Positions 6,328-13,204 of a DNA stretch of 14,690 nt are shown one piece after another (positions within the stretch are counted from its first letter, which is position 1; each line of letters opens with the position of its first letter). A model generated the notes under the pieces. That model did not search any database and was not told where the DNA came from. It saw only the letters and a program-made list of their open reading frames with translations. The translations under genes and the position numbers were made by a program. Source of the DNA: Clostridia bacterium (GTDB lineage: Bacteria > Bacillota > Clostridia > Christensenellales > Aristaeellaceae); the NCBI GenBank assembly GCA_900769075.1, contig CAAGFE010000053.1, positions 1 to 14,690 of the forward strand. Direction: 5' to 3'.

Positions 6328-7623
6328 ATGGAAAAGATACTCAAAAACAACCCGGGAGCGGATGATCGGATGCATGACGAATGGCTGTTGCCCAATGGCT
6401 TGCGCGTGGTTGGCGAGCGGCTGCCCTACCTGCGGTCGGTGTCCATCGGCGCATGGATGCATGTGGGCTCCATGATGGAGGAACCGTCCGAGAACGGCCT
6501 GAGCCACTTTCTGGAGCACATGGTCTTTAAGGGAACGACCAGGCGCACCGCCCGTCAAATTGCCGAGGAAATGGACGCGGTGGGCGGTCAGCTGAACGCC
6601 TTCACCGGGCGGGACTGCACCTGCTTCTACGCCAAGGTGATCGATGAGGACCTCAAGCTGGCGGTGGACATCCTCTCCGACCTGGTCCTCCATGCCACCA
6701 TGGATGAGAACGAGCTGGAAAAGGAGCGCGGCGTGATCCTGGAGGAAATCTCCATGGACGAGGATACGCCGGAGGATCTGGTGCATGACCTGCTCCAGAC
6801 CGCCCAGTTCGGCGAGCAGTCCCCGGGCCAGCCCATCCTCGGCCCCGCAGCGCAGATCGCTGCCTATACCCGCGAGGATTTGCTCAATTTCCGCCGCAAG
6901 CACTATGCCCCCAGGGAAACCGTGGTGGCCCTGGCCGGCAATTATGACCCGGACCAGGTGCTGGCCTGGGTGACGGAGGCCTTCGGCAGCTGGGAGAACG
7001 AGATTCCTCCGGTGGAAACGCCCGACTGGCAGGTGCGAAACGGGCAGCATGTGCTGCGGGAGAAGGATACCGAGCAGATGCACATCTGCCTGGGCTTCCC
7101 CGGCATGGCCTACGGCACGGAGGGCGTGTACCCGCTGGCGGTGGCCAACAATATCCTGGGCGGCGCCATGTCCTCCCGCCTGTTCCAGCGCATCCGCGAG
7201 GAGTTGGGATTGGCCTATTCCGTGTATTCCTACCCGAACACCTACATGGGCGTGGGCACCTTCGACCTGTATGCGGGGGTGAGCCCGAAGAACGCCGGGG
7301 TGGTGCTGGACGAGATCCGCGCGGAGCTGAAAAAATTCGTGGAAGAAGGCATCACGGAGAAGGAATTCCGCGACAGCGTGACCCAGCTGCGCTCCGGGTA
7401 CCTGATGGGCCTGGAAAGCCCCGGCTCACGCATGCAGAGCCTGGGCCGCTCCACCCTGCTGCGGGGCAAGCCCATCTCCCATGAGGAAACCCTCGCCGCC
7501 ATCGAGGCCGTCACCATGGACAAGGTGATGGCCGTCGCCCGGGAAATCCTGACCCAGCCGCCCTGCATTGCCATCGTTGGCAAGGGGGCGGAAAAGGTGA
7601 AGCTGGACGCCCCCGCCCAATGA
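6328..7623 (+). CDS. M16 family zinc metallopeptidase (YmxG/MlpA-like)
   Basis: The 431-residue protein is a single-chain M16 (insulinase/pitrilysin) peptidase. The inverted zinc motif HxxEH is intact (H60-F-L-E63-H64), and the third zinc ligand is a Glu in ERGVILEEISMDEDTPED (E139 or E140), about 75 residues later as the family requires. The NAFTGRDCTCFYAKV segment (90-104) and the C-terminal half with GGAMSSRLFQRIREELGLAY are also typical. It lacks a signal peptide, so it should be cytoplasmic. AGGAAGGGAG precedes the ATG. In Bacillus subtilis the homologue mlpA lies just after pnpA and ylxY, so the position supports orthology, but here ylxY is absent from between them. It heads a tightly spaced group with the ruvX fusion 21 nt downstream. 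No clear promoter fits between the pnp terminator and its ATG, so read-through may supply it. Confidence 0.92.
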   Translation: MEKILKNNPGADDRMHDEWLLPNGLRVVGERLPYLRSVSIGAWMHVGSMMEEPSENGLSHFLEHMVFKGTTRRTARQIAEEMDAVGGQLNAFTGRDCTCFYAKVIDEDLKLAVDILSDLVLHATMDENELEKERGVILEEISMDEDTPEDLVHDLLQTAQFGEQSPGQPILGPAAQIAAYTREDLLNFRRKHYAPRETVVALAGNYDPDQVLAWVTEAFGSWENEIPPVETPDWQVRNGQHVLREKDTEQMHICLGFPGMAYGTEGVYPLAVANNILGGAMSSRLFQRIREELGLAYSVYSYPNTYMGVGTFDLYAGVSPKNAGVVLDEIRAELKKFVEEGITEKEFRDSVTQLRSGYLMGLESPGSRMQSLGRSTLLRGKPISHEETLAAIEAVTMDKVMAVAREILTQPPCIAIVGKGAEKVKLDAPAQ

Positions 7624-7644
7624 CCGGGGGCCGGAGGAACACAG

Positions 7645-8352
7645 ATGAATGAACGCATCCTCTGCCTGGACATCGGCGACGCCCGCATCGGCGTGGCGGT
7701 GTCGGATATGACCAGGCTCATCGCCACCCCGATCGACACCATCTACCGGGTCGGCTGGGGGCCGGATACGAAGCAGGTGGTCGCCCTCTGCCGCCAGTAT
7801 GACACCACCCAGGTGCTGGCGGGCTGGCCGCTGAATATGGACGGCACGGCGGGCTTTCAGTCCGAGAAGGTGAAAAATTTCTGCGCACAGCTTGAAAAAG
7901 CAGGCCTGACGGTGTATTATCAGGATGAGCGGCTGACCACGGTCACCGCCACCAACGCGCTGATCGAGGGCAACATGCACCGGGCCGAGCGCAAGCACAA
8001 CGTGGATAAGGTGGCCGCGGCGGTGATCCTCCAGCAGTGGCTGGACACCCAGCGCAACCTTCAACAGCAACAACAGGAGGACAAGAAAATGGACGAGAAC
8101 ATCATTGAGCTGATCGACGACGAGACCGGCGAAAGCGTGCAGTTCCTGCACCTGGCCACCCTGATGCACGAGAACAAGGAGTACATCGCCGTGACCGATG
8201 CGTCCGAGGAGGACGAGGAGTGCGGCGTGTTCTTCATGGAGATCATCACCGAGGACGGCGAGGATTCCTATTCCCCCGTGGAGGACGAAAAGCTCCAGGA
8301 CGTGCTGTTTGAGCAGTTCGTGGCGCTGATGGATGAGGATGACGATGAGTAA
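7645..8352 (+). CDS. ruvX: RuvX/YqgF putative Holliday junction resolvase fused to a DUF1292 domain
   Basis: Residues 1-137 form a complete YqgF/RuvX RNase H-like domain: CLDIGDARIGVAVSD (7-21, Asp9), AGWPLNMDGTAG (59-70), the acidic DERLTT motif (94-99) and NVDKVAAAVILQQWLD (119-134, Asp121). Family proteins usually end here, at about 140 residues. Instead the frame continues through NLQQQQQEDKK into an acidic domain (149-235) of the DUF1292 (YrzB) family, normally a separate protein encoded next to ruvX in Firmicutes. The linker DNA contains AGGAGG (8075-8080) spaced 8 nt from an in-frame ATG (8089), so the downstream domain can probably also be made alone. The five Gln codons are each one transition away from a stop codon. 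RuvX is implicated in recombination and in 16S pre-rRNA processing; the role of DUF1292 is unknown. A sequence error removing a stop codon is the main alternative. Confidence 0.85.
   Translation: MNERILCLDIGDARIGVAVSDMTRLIATPIDTIYRVGWGPDTKQVVALCRQYDTTQVLAGWPLNMDGTAGFQSEKVKNFCAQLEKAGLTVYYQDERLTTVTATNALIEGNMHRAERKHNVDKVAAAVILQQWLDTQRNLQQQQQEDKKMDENIIELIDDETGESVQFLHLATLMHENKEYIAVTDASEEDEECGVFFMEIITEDGEDSYSPVEDEKLQDVLFEQFVALMDEDDDE
8075..8091 (+). promoter_or_regulatory. Internal Shine-Dalgarno and ATG inside the ruvX fusion
   Basis: AGGAGG at 8075-8080, an 8-nt A-rich spacer, then ATG at 8089 in the same frame as RuvX. It would start an 87-residue stand-alone DUF1292 protein ending at 8352. As a ribosome binding site it is stronger than those of most genes in the window. 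Confidence 0.7.
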
Positions 8353-8659
8353 TCCCGAACTGAACGAGGCCTTCGAAGGGATTCCGCTGGTGGATCTGAC
8401 CGCCCCCGACGGCACCGTGCTCCACTTCCGCTACGGCGCGATGATCCCCTATGCCGGGGAGGAATACGCCGTGCTGCTGGAGATGGAGCTGGACGAAAGC
8501 GGCGAGGAACAGGTGCTGATCACCCGGGTCGAGAAAACCGAGGACGGCAGTCTGGCCTTTGTTGTGGCGGAAGAAGAGGACGTCATCCGGGCAGTATTCG
8601 ACAAGTATGTGGCGCTCACCGTGGAGAACGGGCTGGAAGGCCTGACGGACGCGGAGTAA
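8345..8659 (+). CDS. DUF1292 family protein (second copy)
   Basis: This is a 104-residue acidic protein of the DUF1292 type, with the pattern of two short beta segments (FRYGAMIPYAGEEYAVLLEM), a central acidic turn (ELDESGEEQVLITRVEKTED) and a C-terminal segment VIRAVFDKYVAL that resembles DVLFEQFVAL at the end of the preceding fusion. It is therefore a tandem paralogue of that domain. Its ATG overlaps the fusion's stop region (ATGAGTAA, 8 bases), suggesting translational coupling; an in-frame ATG at 8333 would overlap further and is not favoured. The function of DUF1292 is not established; YrzB-like proteins co-occur with ruvX in Firmicutes. Confidence 0.8.
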   Translation: MSNPELNEAFEGIPLVDLTAPDGTVLHFRYGAMIPYAGEEYAVLLEMELDESGEEQVLITRVEKTEDGSLAFVVAEEEDVIRAVFDKYVALTVENGLEGLTDAE

Positions 8660-8674
8660 GACAGCGAGGTGCCT

Positions 8675-10033
8675 ATGAAGAAGCATCTTAGAAGCATGCT
8701 GGCGCTGCTGATGTGCCTGTTTTTCCTGCCCGCCTGCGCGGGGGCGGAAAGCCGGCAACTGCCGCTTCAGGACGCGCATCGGGTCACCATGACCCAGCGC
8801 AGCCGGGAGCAGCCCAACGGCGCCACCGTTCACCGCTGGGAAATCGAAACGGCCCAGCCTGCGGTGACGGAGGAGCTGAACGCCCTGGCGAAGGCCTATG
8901 AGGAGGAGCTTGCCCCCCTGATGGCCCGGCCCGAACCGGACAATTACAGCCGCCTGGACGTCACCATCCGCCACAGCCGCACCGGATTGACCTGGATGAG
9001 CTTCATGGTCCAGGCCCGGTATGTGCTCAACAGGGAAACGAAGGATGTGCGCTTCACCACCCGGACGTACGACATGTCCACCGGGGAGCAGCTGACGCTC
9101 ACCGACATCTTCCCGGCGGACAGCGAGGCCTGGAGCATGTTGGAAAGCGCCGTCCGGGAAGGCATCCTGGCCTATTATCCCGATCTTGAGCCGGAGGCGG
9201 AGGCCTTTGAGGCTGCCTGCCGCCGGGAGAACATCGAGCAGATGGCGTTCACCCTCCAGGCCATGTCCCTGGTGCTCCATTTCCACGCGGCGGATTTCTA
9301 TCCTGCCAAGGAGCAGCTCATCGAGGTGACGCTGTTCTACCCGGACATCCGCCCCTGCATGACGGAGAAGGCCCAGGCCGAAACGGACAACCTGACCTAT
9401 TACAATACCATCGCCCTGACCTACGATGACGGCCCCAACGGCTGGGTTACCCGGGAAATGCTGAACGTGCTGCTGAAAACCGGCGAGCGCGCCACCTTTT
9501 TTCCGGTGGGCAACCGCATGCGAACCCATGCCCAGTACATCCTGCGGGAGCATGACGAGGGGCATGCCATCGCAACCCACAACTTCGAGCATGCCTATGC
9601 CAACCAGGTGTCCGCGGACAAGCTGCGGGATCTGAAGGCACGGGTCAACCGAATGCATCTGGAGGTGCTGGGCATCGCGCCCAAGTACGCCCGTGCCCCC
9701 GGCGGCATCTGGACGCCCATGGCCAGGGCGCAGATCGGCTGGCCGCTGATCCAGTGGACCTCCCAGGGCACCGATTGGCAGGGCGATAACGGCCGGGACC
9801 CCTATGAGGTGATGGCAGCGATCGTCGGCACCGCGGACGATGGCGGCATCATCCTCATGCACGACATGCAGGGGAATTCCGTCGCCGCCAGCGAGATGTT
9901 CATCACCCGCCTGCAGGAGAAGGGCTATATTTTCCTGACGGTGGATGAGCTCTTCGCCAAGGACGGCGTGGAGCTTCAGCCGGACACGCCTTACTGGCGC
10001 TGCACCGGCGGGGTCACAACGAAAGAAAAGTAA
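8675..10033 (+). CDS. PdaC-like polysaccharide deacetylase, copy 1 (catalytic motif 4 altered)
   Basis: The 452-residue exported protein has an N-terminal signal (basic MKKHLR, then a hydrophobic stretch to about residue 24; LPAC resembles a weak lipobox), a DUF3298/RsiV-like region (about 90-225, including YDMSTGEQLTLTDIFP and a C-terminal EVTLFYPDI), and a NodB/CE4 deacetylase domain (about 243-430). This order is that of Bacillus PdaC, which deacetylates peptidoglycan. Motif 1 is TYDDGP (249-254), motif 2 is HNFEH (302-306), motif 3 is RAPGG (340-344) and motif 5 is LMH (394-396). Motif 4, normally DxxDW, reads QGTDW (364-368), so the first Asp is replaced by Gln. Activity or specificity may differ from copy 2. 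GAGGTG lies close to ATG 8675, 15 nt after the previous gene. A strong terminator follows. Confidence 0.9.
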   Translation: MKKHLRSMLALLMCLFFLPACAGAESRQLPLQDAHRVTMTQRSREQPNGATVHRWEIETAQPAVTEELNALAKAYEEELAPLMARPEPDNYSRLDVTIRHSRTGLTWMSFMVQARYVLNRETKDVRFTTRTYDMSTGEQLTLTDIFPADSEAWSMLESAVREGILAYYPDLEPEAEAFEAACRRENIEQMAFTLQAMSLVLHFHAADFYPAKEQLIEVTLFYPDIRPCMTEKAQAETDNLTYYNTIALTYDDGPNGWVTREMLNVLLKTGERATFFPVGNRMRTHAQYILREHDEGHAIATHNFEHAYANQVSADKLRDLKARVNRMHLEVLGIAPKYARAPGGIWTPMARAQIGWPLIQWTSQGTDWQGDNGRDPYEVMAAIVGTADDGGIILMHDMQGNSVAASEMFITRLQEKGYIFLTVDELFAKDGVELQPDTPYWRCTGGVTTKEK

Positions 10034-10037
10034 TCGC

Positions 10038-10066
10038 GGGGGACTCCGGGAAGGGGTCTCCCTTTT
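10038..10066 (+). terminator. Rho-independent terminator after deacetylase copy 1
   Basis: GGGGGACTCC (10038-10047) pairs along all ten bases, with two G-T wobbles, with GGGGTCTCCC (10053-10062) around a GGGAA loop, and TTTT follows. It begins 4 bases after the stop codon. Confidence 0.9.
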
Positions 10067-10195
10067 CATTGAAACGGGCGGATCCGGCTACAAGCTCGGA
10101 TTCCTCCGGTGAACAAAACACGCCGCGCCTCTCGGTTAATTGCGCGTTGCGCCTCAATGATGGAGATTTAACAAGTGTACCCACCCCCTAACCCC

Positions 10196-10302
10196 CTTGC
10201 GGCTGCACCTACCCCTCCAAGGGAACCCGTGCGGCGATTCTGCGATGGATTGCTTCCGCATTTATGCGGAATTCAAAGCAATCCTGAGCAGCCAGAGCCG
10301 CC
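10196..10302 (+). repeat. Modular repeat copy A
   Basis: It begins CTTGCGGCTGCACC, passes through a variable stretch, then has the 72-bp core 10231-10302 from GCGGCGATTCTG to AGAGCCGCC. The core contains a hairpin (10248-10283): GATTGCTT-CCGCAT-tt-ATGCGG-bulge-AAGCAATC. Its outer segments correspond to the reverse complement of parts of the repeats at 1-290. Confidence 0.8.
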
Positions 10303-10370
10303 ATCCTGCATTGTCCGTCATGCACCTTGCACAGGACGGAAATCCGTTTCCTCCGTCCCCCCGAACCTCC

Positions 10371-10476
10371 TCGCGGCTGCACCAGAGCCTACACAGGGGC
10401 CGATGCGGCGATTCTGCGATGGATTGCTTCCGCGTCCACGCGGAAATCAAAGCAATCCTGAGCAGCCAGAGCCGCC
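10371..10476 (+). repeat. Modular repeat copy B
   Basis: This is a second copy with a 72-bp core at 10405-10476. The core differs from copy A at five positions only: two form a compensatory pair in the hairpin stem (A-T in copy A, G-C here), two are in the loop and one is in the bulge. The hairpin is 10422-10457. The flank GCGGCTGCACCA..AGCCT..GGGGCCGATGCGGCGA matches the reverse complement of the repeat at 1-145 closely. Confidence 0.82.
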
Positions 10477-10520
10477 CATGAATGCAGCCGCTTTCCGACA
10501 CCTCGGGGGCGCGAGGGGGT

Positions 10521-10586
10521 CCGGGGGAAAAGCCGTTTTTGCTTTTCCCCCGGCGGCTTTACCCCGCTTTCGACGCGCGAAAGCGG
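10521..10586. repeat. Paired strong hairpins
   Basis: CCGGGGGAAAAGC (10521-10533) pairs perfectly over 13 bp with GCTTTTCCCCCGG (10541-10553). It is followed by CCGCTTTCG-acgcg-CGAAAGCGG (10564-10586). AAAGCCG (10529-10535) could instead pair with CGGCTTT (10554-10560). No T-run follows, so these do not look like ordinary terminators; they may be an interspersed palindromic element. Confidence 0.65.
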
Positions 10587-10647
10587 CTCTGTTTCCCAGG
10601 CTTCGCTCCGTGATTGCCAGCAATCGCTGTCGCCCAGGAACGCTATG

Positions 10648-10677
10648 TTGACAGATGAGCAAAATGCGCGGTATAAT
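10648..10677 (+). promoter_or_regulatory. Consensus SigA promoter for deacetylase copy 2 and nrdG
   Basis: TTGACA at 10648-10653, an 18-bp spacer, and TATAAT at 10672-10677. Both hexamers are perfect. The start of transcription would be near 10684, about 27 nt before the ATG. Confidence 0.92.
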
Positions 10678-10710
10678 CAACAGTGAACCCTTTGTGACGG
10701 AGGAATGAAC

Positions 10711-12069
10711 ATGCGGAAAGCGTTATGCCTGCTGGTTGCCGTGATGCTGCTGGCGCTGACAGTCCCGGCATCGGCAGAGAAGATTGAGCCCGGCATCCCC
10801 CTCCAGGAGTGCCATCGGGTGACGGTCACCCGTCAGGATACGACCCAGAAGAACAAGAGCGTCATCCGCCTGTGGACGCTGGATACCTATGACGATCGGG
10901 TGGACGCGGAGCTGGCGGCGCTGACCCAGGAATATGTGGATCGGCTGGGCCCCACCCTGCAGGCGGCCGCCAACACCACCAGCAAGAATTCCCGCCTGGA
11001 GGTGGAGGTGCGCTATTCCCGCACGGGCCTGACCTGGATGAGCTTCCTCGTGCAGGCGCGCACCACCTATCACCGTCAGCTGATCGGCCAGGAAATCACC
11101 AGCCGTACCTATGACATGACCACGGGCGAGCGGGTGATGCTCAGCGACATTTTTCCGGAGGACAGCGAGGGGTGGACGATCCTGCGCAATGCCGTGGAGG
11201 CCAAGGTGCGCGAGTATTTCCCCGATGAAGCCCCGGACGAAGCCGTGCTGGCGGCCCTCCTGACGGACGAGGGCCTGCGCAAGCTGGATTTCACCCTCCA
11301 CGGCCTGTCCATGGTGATTCACATCCCGGCCGGCAGTGTCTACGCGGGCAAAAAAACCCTCATCGAGGTGCCGCTGTACTATCCTGACATCCGTGAGCAC
11401 ATGTCCCAGAAGGCCTGCAGCGAAACCAACAACCTGGCCTATTACAAGACCGTCGCCCTGACCTTTGACGATGGCCCCGATCGGACCAACACCACCCGCA
11501 TGCTCAACAACCTGCTGGAGGTTGGCGAGCGGTCAACCTTCTTCGTGCTGGGCAACCGAATCAAGGACAATGCGGACCTCGTCCAGCGCGAGCACGATGA
11601 GGGCCACGCCGTCGCCAGCCACAATTACTCCCACGGCGATGTGTCCAAGATGTCCGGCACTTCCATCCGCAGCCAGAAGACCCGCTTCGACAATGCCTGC
11701 TATCCGGTGCTGGGCATTTCCGCCCGCTTTGCCCGCGTGCCCTACGGCCTGTGCAACGACATGATCAAGGCCAAGGGCGGCATGCCGCTGATCCAGTGGT
11801 CGGTGGATACCTACGACTGGCGCGGACGCTCCACCGCCACAATCATGAAGAACGTCAAGAAGCAGTTCACCGACGGGGACATCGTCCTCATGCATGATAT
11901 CAAGGACAACACCGCCGAGACCGCCAAAACCATGATCAAGTGGCTGCAGGAAAACGGCTACATGATCCTGACCGTCGATGAGCTGTTCGCCAAGGATGGC
12001 GTGGAGCTCCAGCCCGACGTGGTCTATTACCGCTGCGAGGATGGCGTCACCACCCGCAAGCAGCGCTGA
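10711..12069 (+). CDS. PdaC-like polysaccharide deacetylase, copy 2 (motifs intact)
   Basis: At 452 residues it is exactly as long as the copy at 8675 and clearly paralogous along its whole length, including identical TVDELFAKDGVELQPD near the end. It has a Sec signal peptide (MRKALCLLVAVMLLALTVP, probable cleavage after ASA at about 22), a DUF3298/RsiV-like region (about 95-227) and a NodB/CE4 domain (about 245-430). All five CE4 motifs are canonical: TFDDGP (251-256), HNYSH (304-308), RVPYG (342-346), DTYDW (366-370) and LMH (393-395). It should be an extracytoplasmic metal-dependent deacetylase acting on peptidoglycan or a related glycan. GGAGG at 10699-10703 favours ATG 10711 over ATG 10705. 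It has its own consensus promoter and is followed by nrdG after 19 nt. Confidence 0.93.
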   Translation: MRKALCLLVAVMLLALTVPASAEKIEPGIPLQECHRVTVTRQDTTQKNKSVIRLWTLDTYDDRVDAELAALTQEYVDRLGPTLQAAANTTSKNSRLEVEVRYSRTGLTWMSFLVQARTTYHRQLIGQEITSRTYDMTTGERVMLSDIFPEDSEGWTILRNAVEAKVREYFPDEAPDEAVLAALLTDEGLRKLDFTLHGLSMVIHIPAGSVYAGKKTLIEVPLYYPDIREHMSQKACSETNNLAYYKTVALTFDDGPDRTNTTRMLNNLLEVGERSTFFVLGNRIKDNADLVQREHDEGHAVASHNYSHGDVSKMSGTSIRSQKTRFDNACYPVLGISARFARVPYGLCNDMIKAKGGMPLIQWSVDTYDWRGRSTATIMKNVKKQFTDGDIVLMHDIKDNTAETAKTMIKWLQENGYMILTVDELFAKDGVELQPDVVYYRCEDGVTTRKQR

Positions 12070-12088
12070 GCTTGGAGGGAAATCCCCA

Positions 12089-12595
12089 ATGGAAATGCGG
12101 ATTTACGGCACGGTGGAGGACTCCATCGTGGATGGGCCGGGACTGCGGTACAGCGTGTTCGTGCAGGGCTGCCCCCATCATTGCCCGGGCTGCCATAACC
12201 CGGAAAGCCACGACTTTGCCGGCGGAAAAACGGCGGACACGGAGGAGCTGCTGCGTCCCCTGAAGACGAACCCGATCCTGGATGGGCTGACGCTCTCCGG
12301 TGGAGAGCCCATGTGCCAGCCCGAGGGCTGCCGCCTCCTGGCCGAAGCGGCCCACGCCGCCCACCTGAACGTGTGGTGTTACACCGGATATACCTGGGAC
12401 GCGCTGCTGGCGGAGCAGGATCCGGCCCGCATGGCGCTGCTGAATGAAGTGGATGTGCTGGTGGACGGGCCGTTTATGCTGGCCCAGCGGTCGCTGGAGC
12501 TGAAGTACTGCGGGAGCAGGAACCAGCGGCTGATCGATGTGAAAAAGTCGCTGGCGGCGGGCGAGGTCATCCGCTGGCAGCCGCCGCAGTGGTGA
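12089..12595 (+). CDS. nrdG: Anaerobic ribonucleoside-triphosphate reductase activating protein
   Basis: NrdG is a radical SAM enzyme that installs the glycyl radical on the class III ribonucleotide reductase NrdD. The 168-residue protein has the 4Fe-4S motif CPHHCPGC (C28, C32, C35; CxxxCxxC), the preceding DGPGLRYSVFVQG, the SAM-contacting LSGGEPM and the NrdG-like VDVLVDGPF followed by LKYCGSRNQRLIDV. The length is typical (about 155-180). GGAGGG lies 8 nt before ATG 12089; ATG 12095 is a possible alternative. It sits 19 nt after the deacetylase gene with no terminator between, so the two are probably cotranscribed. NrdD is not in the window, although the two genes are usually adjacent. 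Confidence 0.94.
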   Translation: MEMRIYGTVEDSIVDGPGLRYSVFVQGCPHHCPGCHNPESHDFAGGKTADTEELLRPLKTNPILDGLTLSGGEPMCQPEGCRLLAEAAHAAHLNVWCYTGYTWDALLAEQDPARMALLNEVDVLVDGPFMLAQRSLELKYCGSRNQRLIDVKKSLAAGEVIRWQPPQW

Positions 12596-13037
12596 GCATG
12601 AGCAATCCGATCCGGCATCCGGCGGACAACGGGATGAACGTGGCGATTCAGCACATCACGCGGAGGCATGCTGCGGGGCTGAGGCTTTCCGGCTGCGGGG
12701 CCGCGGCTGTGTTCTGTTCCCCGCTGGAATAGTTCCCCCCCGATCAGACGCGCAGCTCCCTATGGATGACGCCGCCTTTTTCGCGGCGGGATTGACTGCG
12801 CCTCGCTCCTCCTTCGATGCCCTGGGGGATCCGCCAGCGATATGCTGCTGAAAGGCCCGACGATATCCCGTCTTGGCTGATTCCGGCATCTTCTTGTCCG
12901 TGCCCGGTTCGGCTTCTTCAGCGGGAAAAGACGGGAACAGGCCCGGGAAAGGGGCTCCGGGGGAGGGCAGAGAAGGGGTGAAACCGGCTCCCGAAGCCGC
13001 CTCCGCCGCCGCTTCGGCATTTATTTTGAAAAAGGTG
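12596..13037. other. Stretch without a convincing gene
   Basis: I see no supported gene here. A 44-codon frame starts at ATG 12598, 2 bases after the nrdG stop codon, and ends at 12732, but it has no recognisable domain or clear ribosome binding site of its own. A hairpin CGCCGC-ctttttc-GCGGCG at 12770-12788 could end the nrdG transcript weakly. The rest is GC-rich with short palindromes such as CCCGGG. Confidence 0.55.
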
Positions 13038-13066
13038 TTGACAAAACCAAGCGGATTTGGTATACT
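13038..13066 (+). promoter_or_regulatory. SigA promoter for the tRNA cluster
   Basis: TTGACA at 13038-13043, a 17-bp spacer and TATACT at 13061-13066, about 52 bp before tRNA-Arg. The strength fits a stable-RNA operon. Confidence 0.9.
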
Positions 13067-13118
13067 CTATACCTGTCAGCAAGAAGTCCTGAAGGATGGA
13101 TTGCCTGCGTTCCGGCAT

Positions 13119-13192
<74 letters not shown>

Positions 13193-13204
13193 CGCTGATT
13201 ATGT

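Larger units (their letters stand above)
10067..10647. other. Gene-free segment with repeats and hairpins
   Basis: About 580 bases between the terminator and the next promoter hold no convincing gene. They contain two copies of a 72-bp repeat core (10231-10302 and 10405-10476) with related flanks, and two strong hairpins (10521-10553 and 10564-10586). Open frames crossing it translate the repeats and have no ribosome binding site or recognisable domain. Confidence 0.7.

Noticed and set aside
8675..8740. Lipoprotein signal in deacetylase copy 1
   Set aside because: LPAC has Pro at a position that is usually a small residue; a normal Sec cleavage site a few residues later is as likely, so I did not call it a lipoprotein.
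8246..10069. 607-codon minus-strand frame opposite deacetylase copy 1
   Set aside because: It is a shadow frame of a high-GC gene with no recognisable domain or start signal.
10196..10476. Possible CRISPR array
   Set aside because: There are only two copies, of about 72 bp and internally hairpinned; no regular spacers and no cas genes nearby.
10175..10651. 158-codon frame whose translation contains a repeated peptide
   Set aside because: The repeat in the peptide is only the DNA repeat read in frame; the hairpin structure, not the protein, is what the copies conserve, and there is no ribosome binding site.
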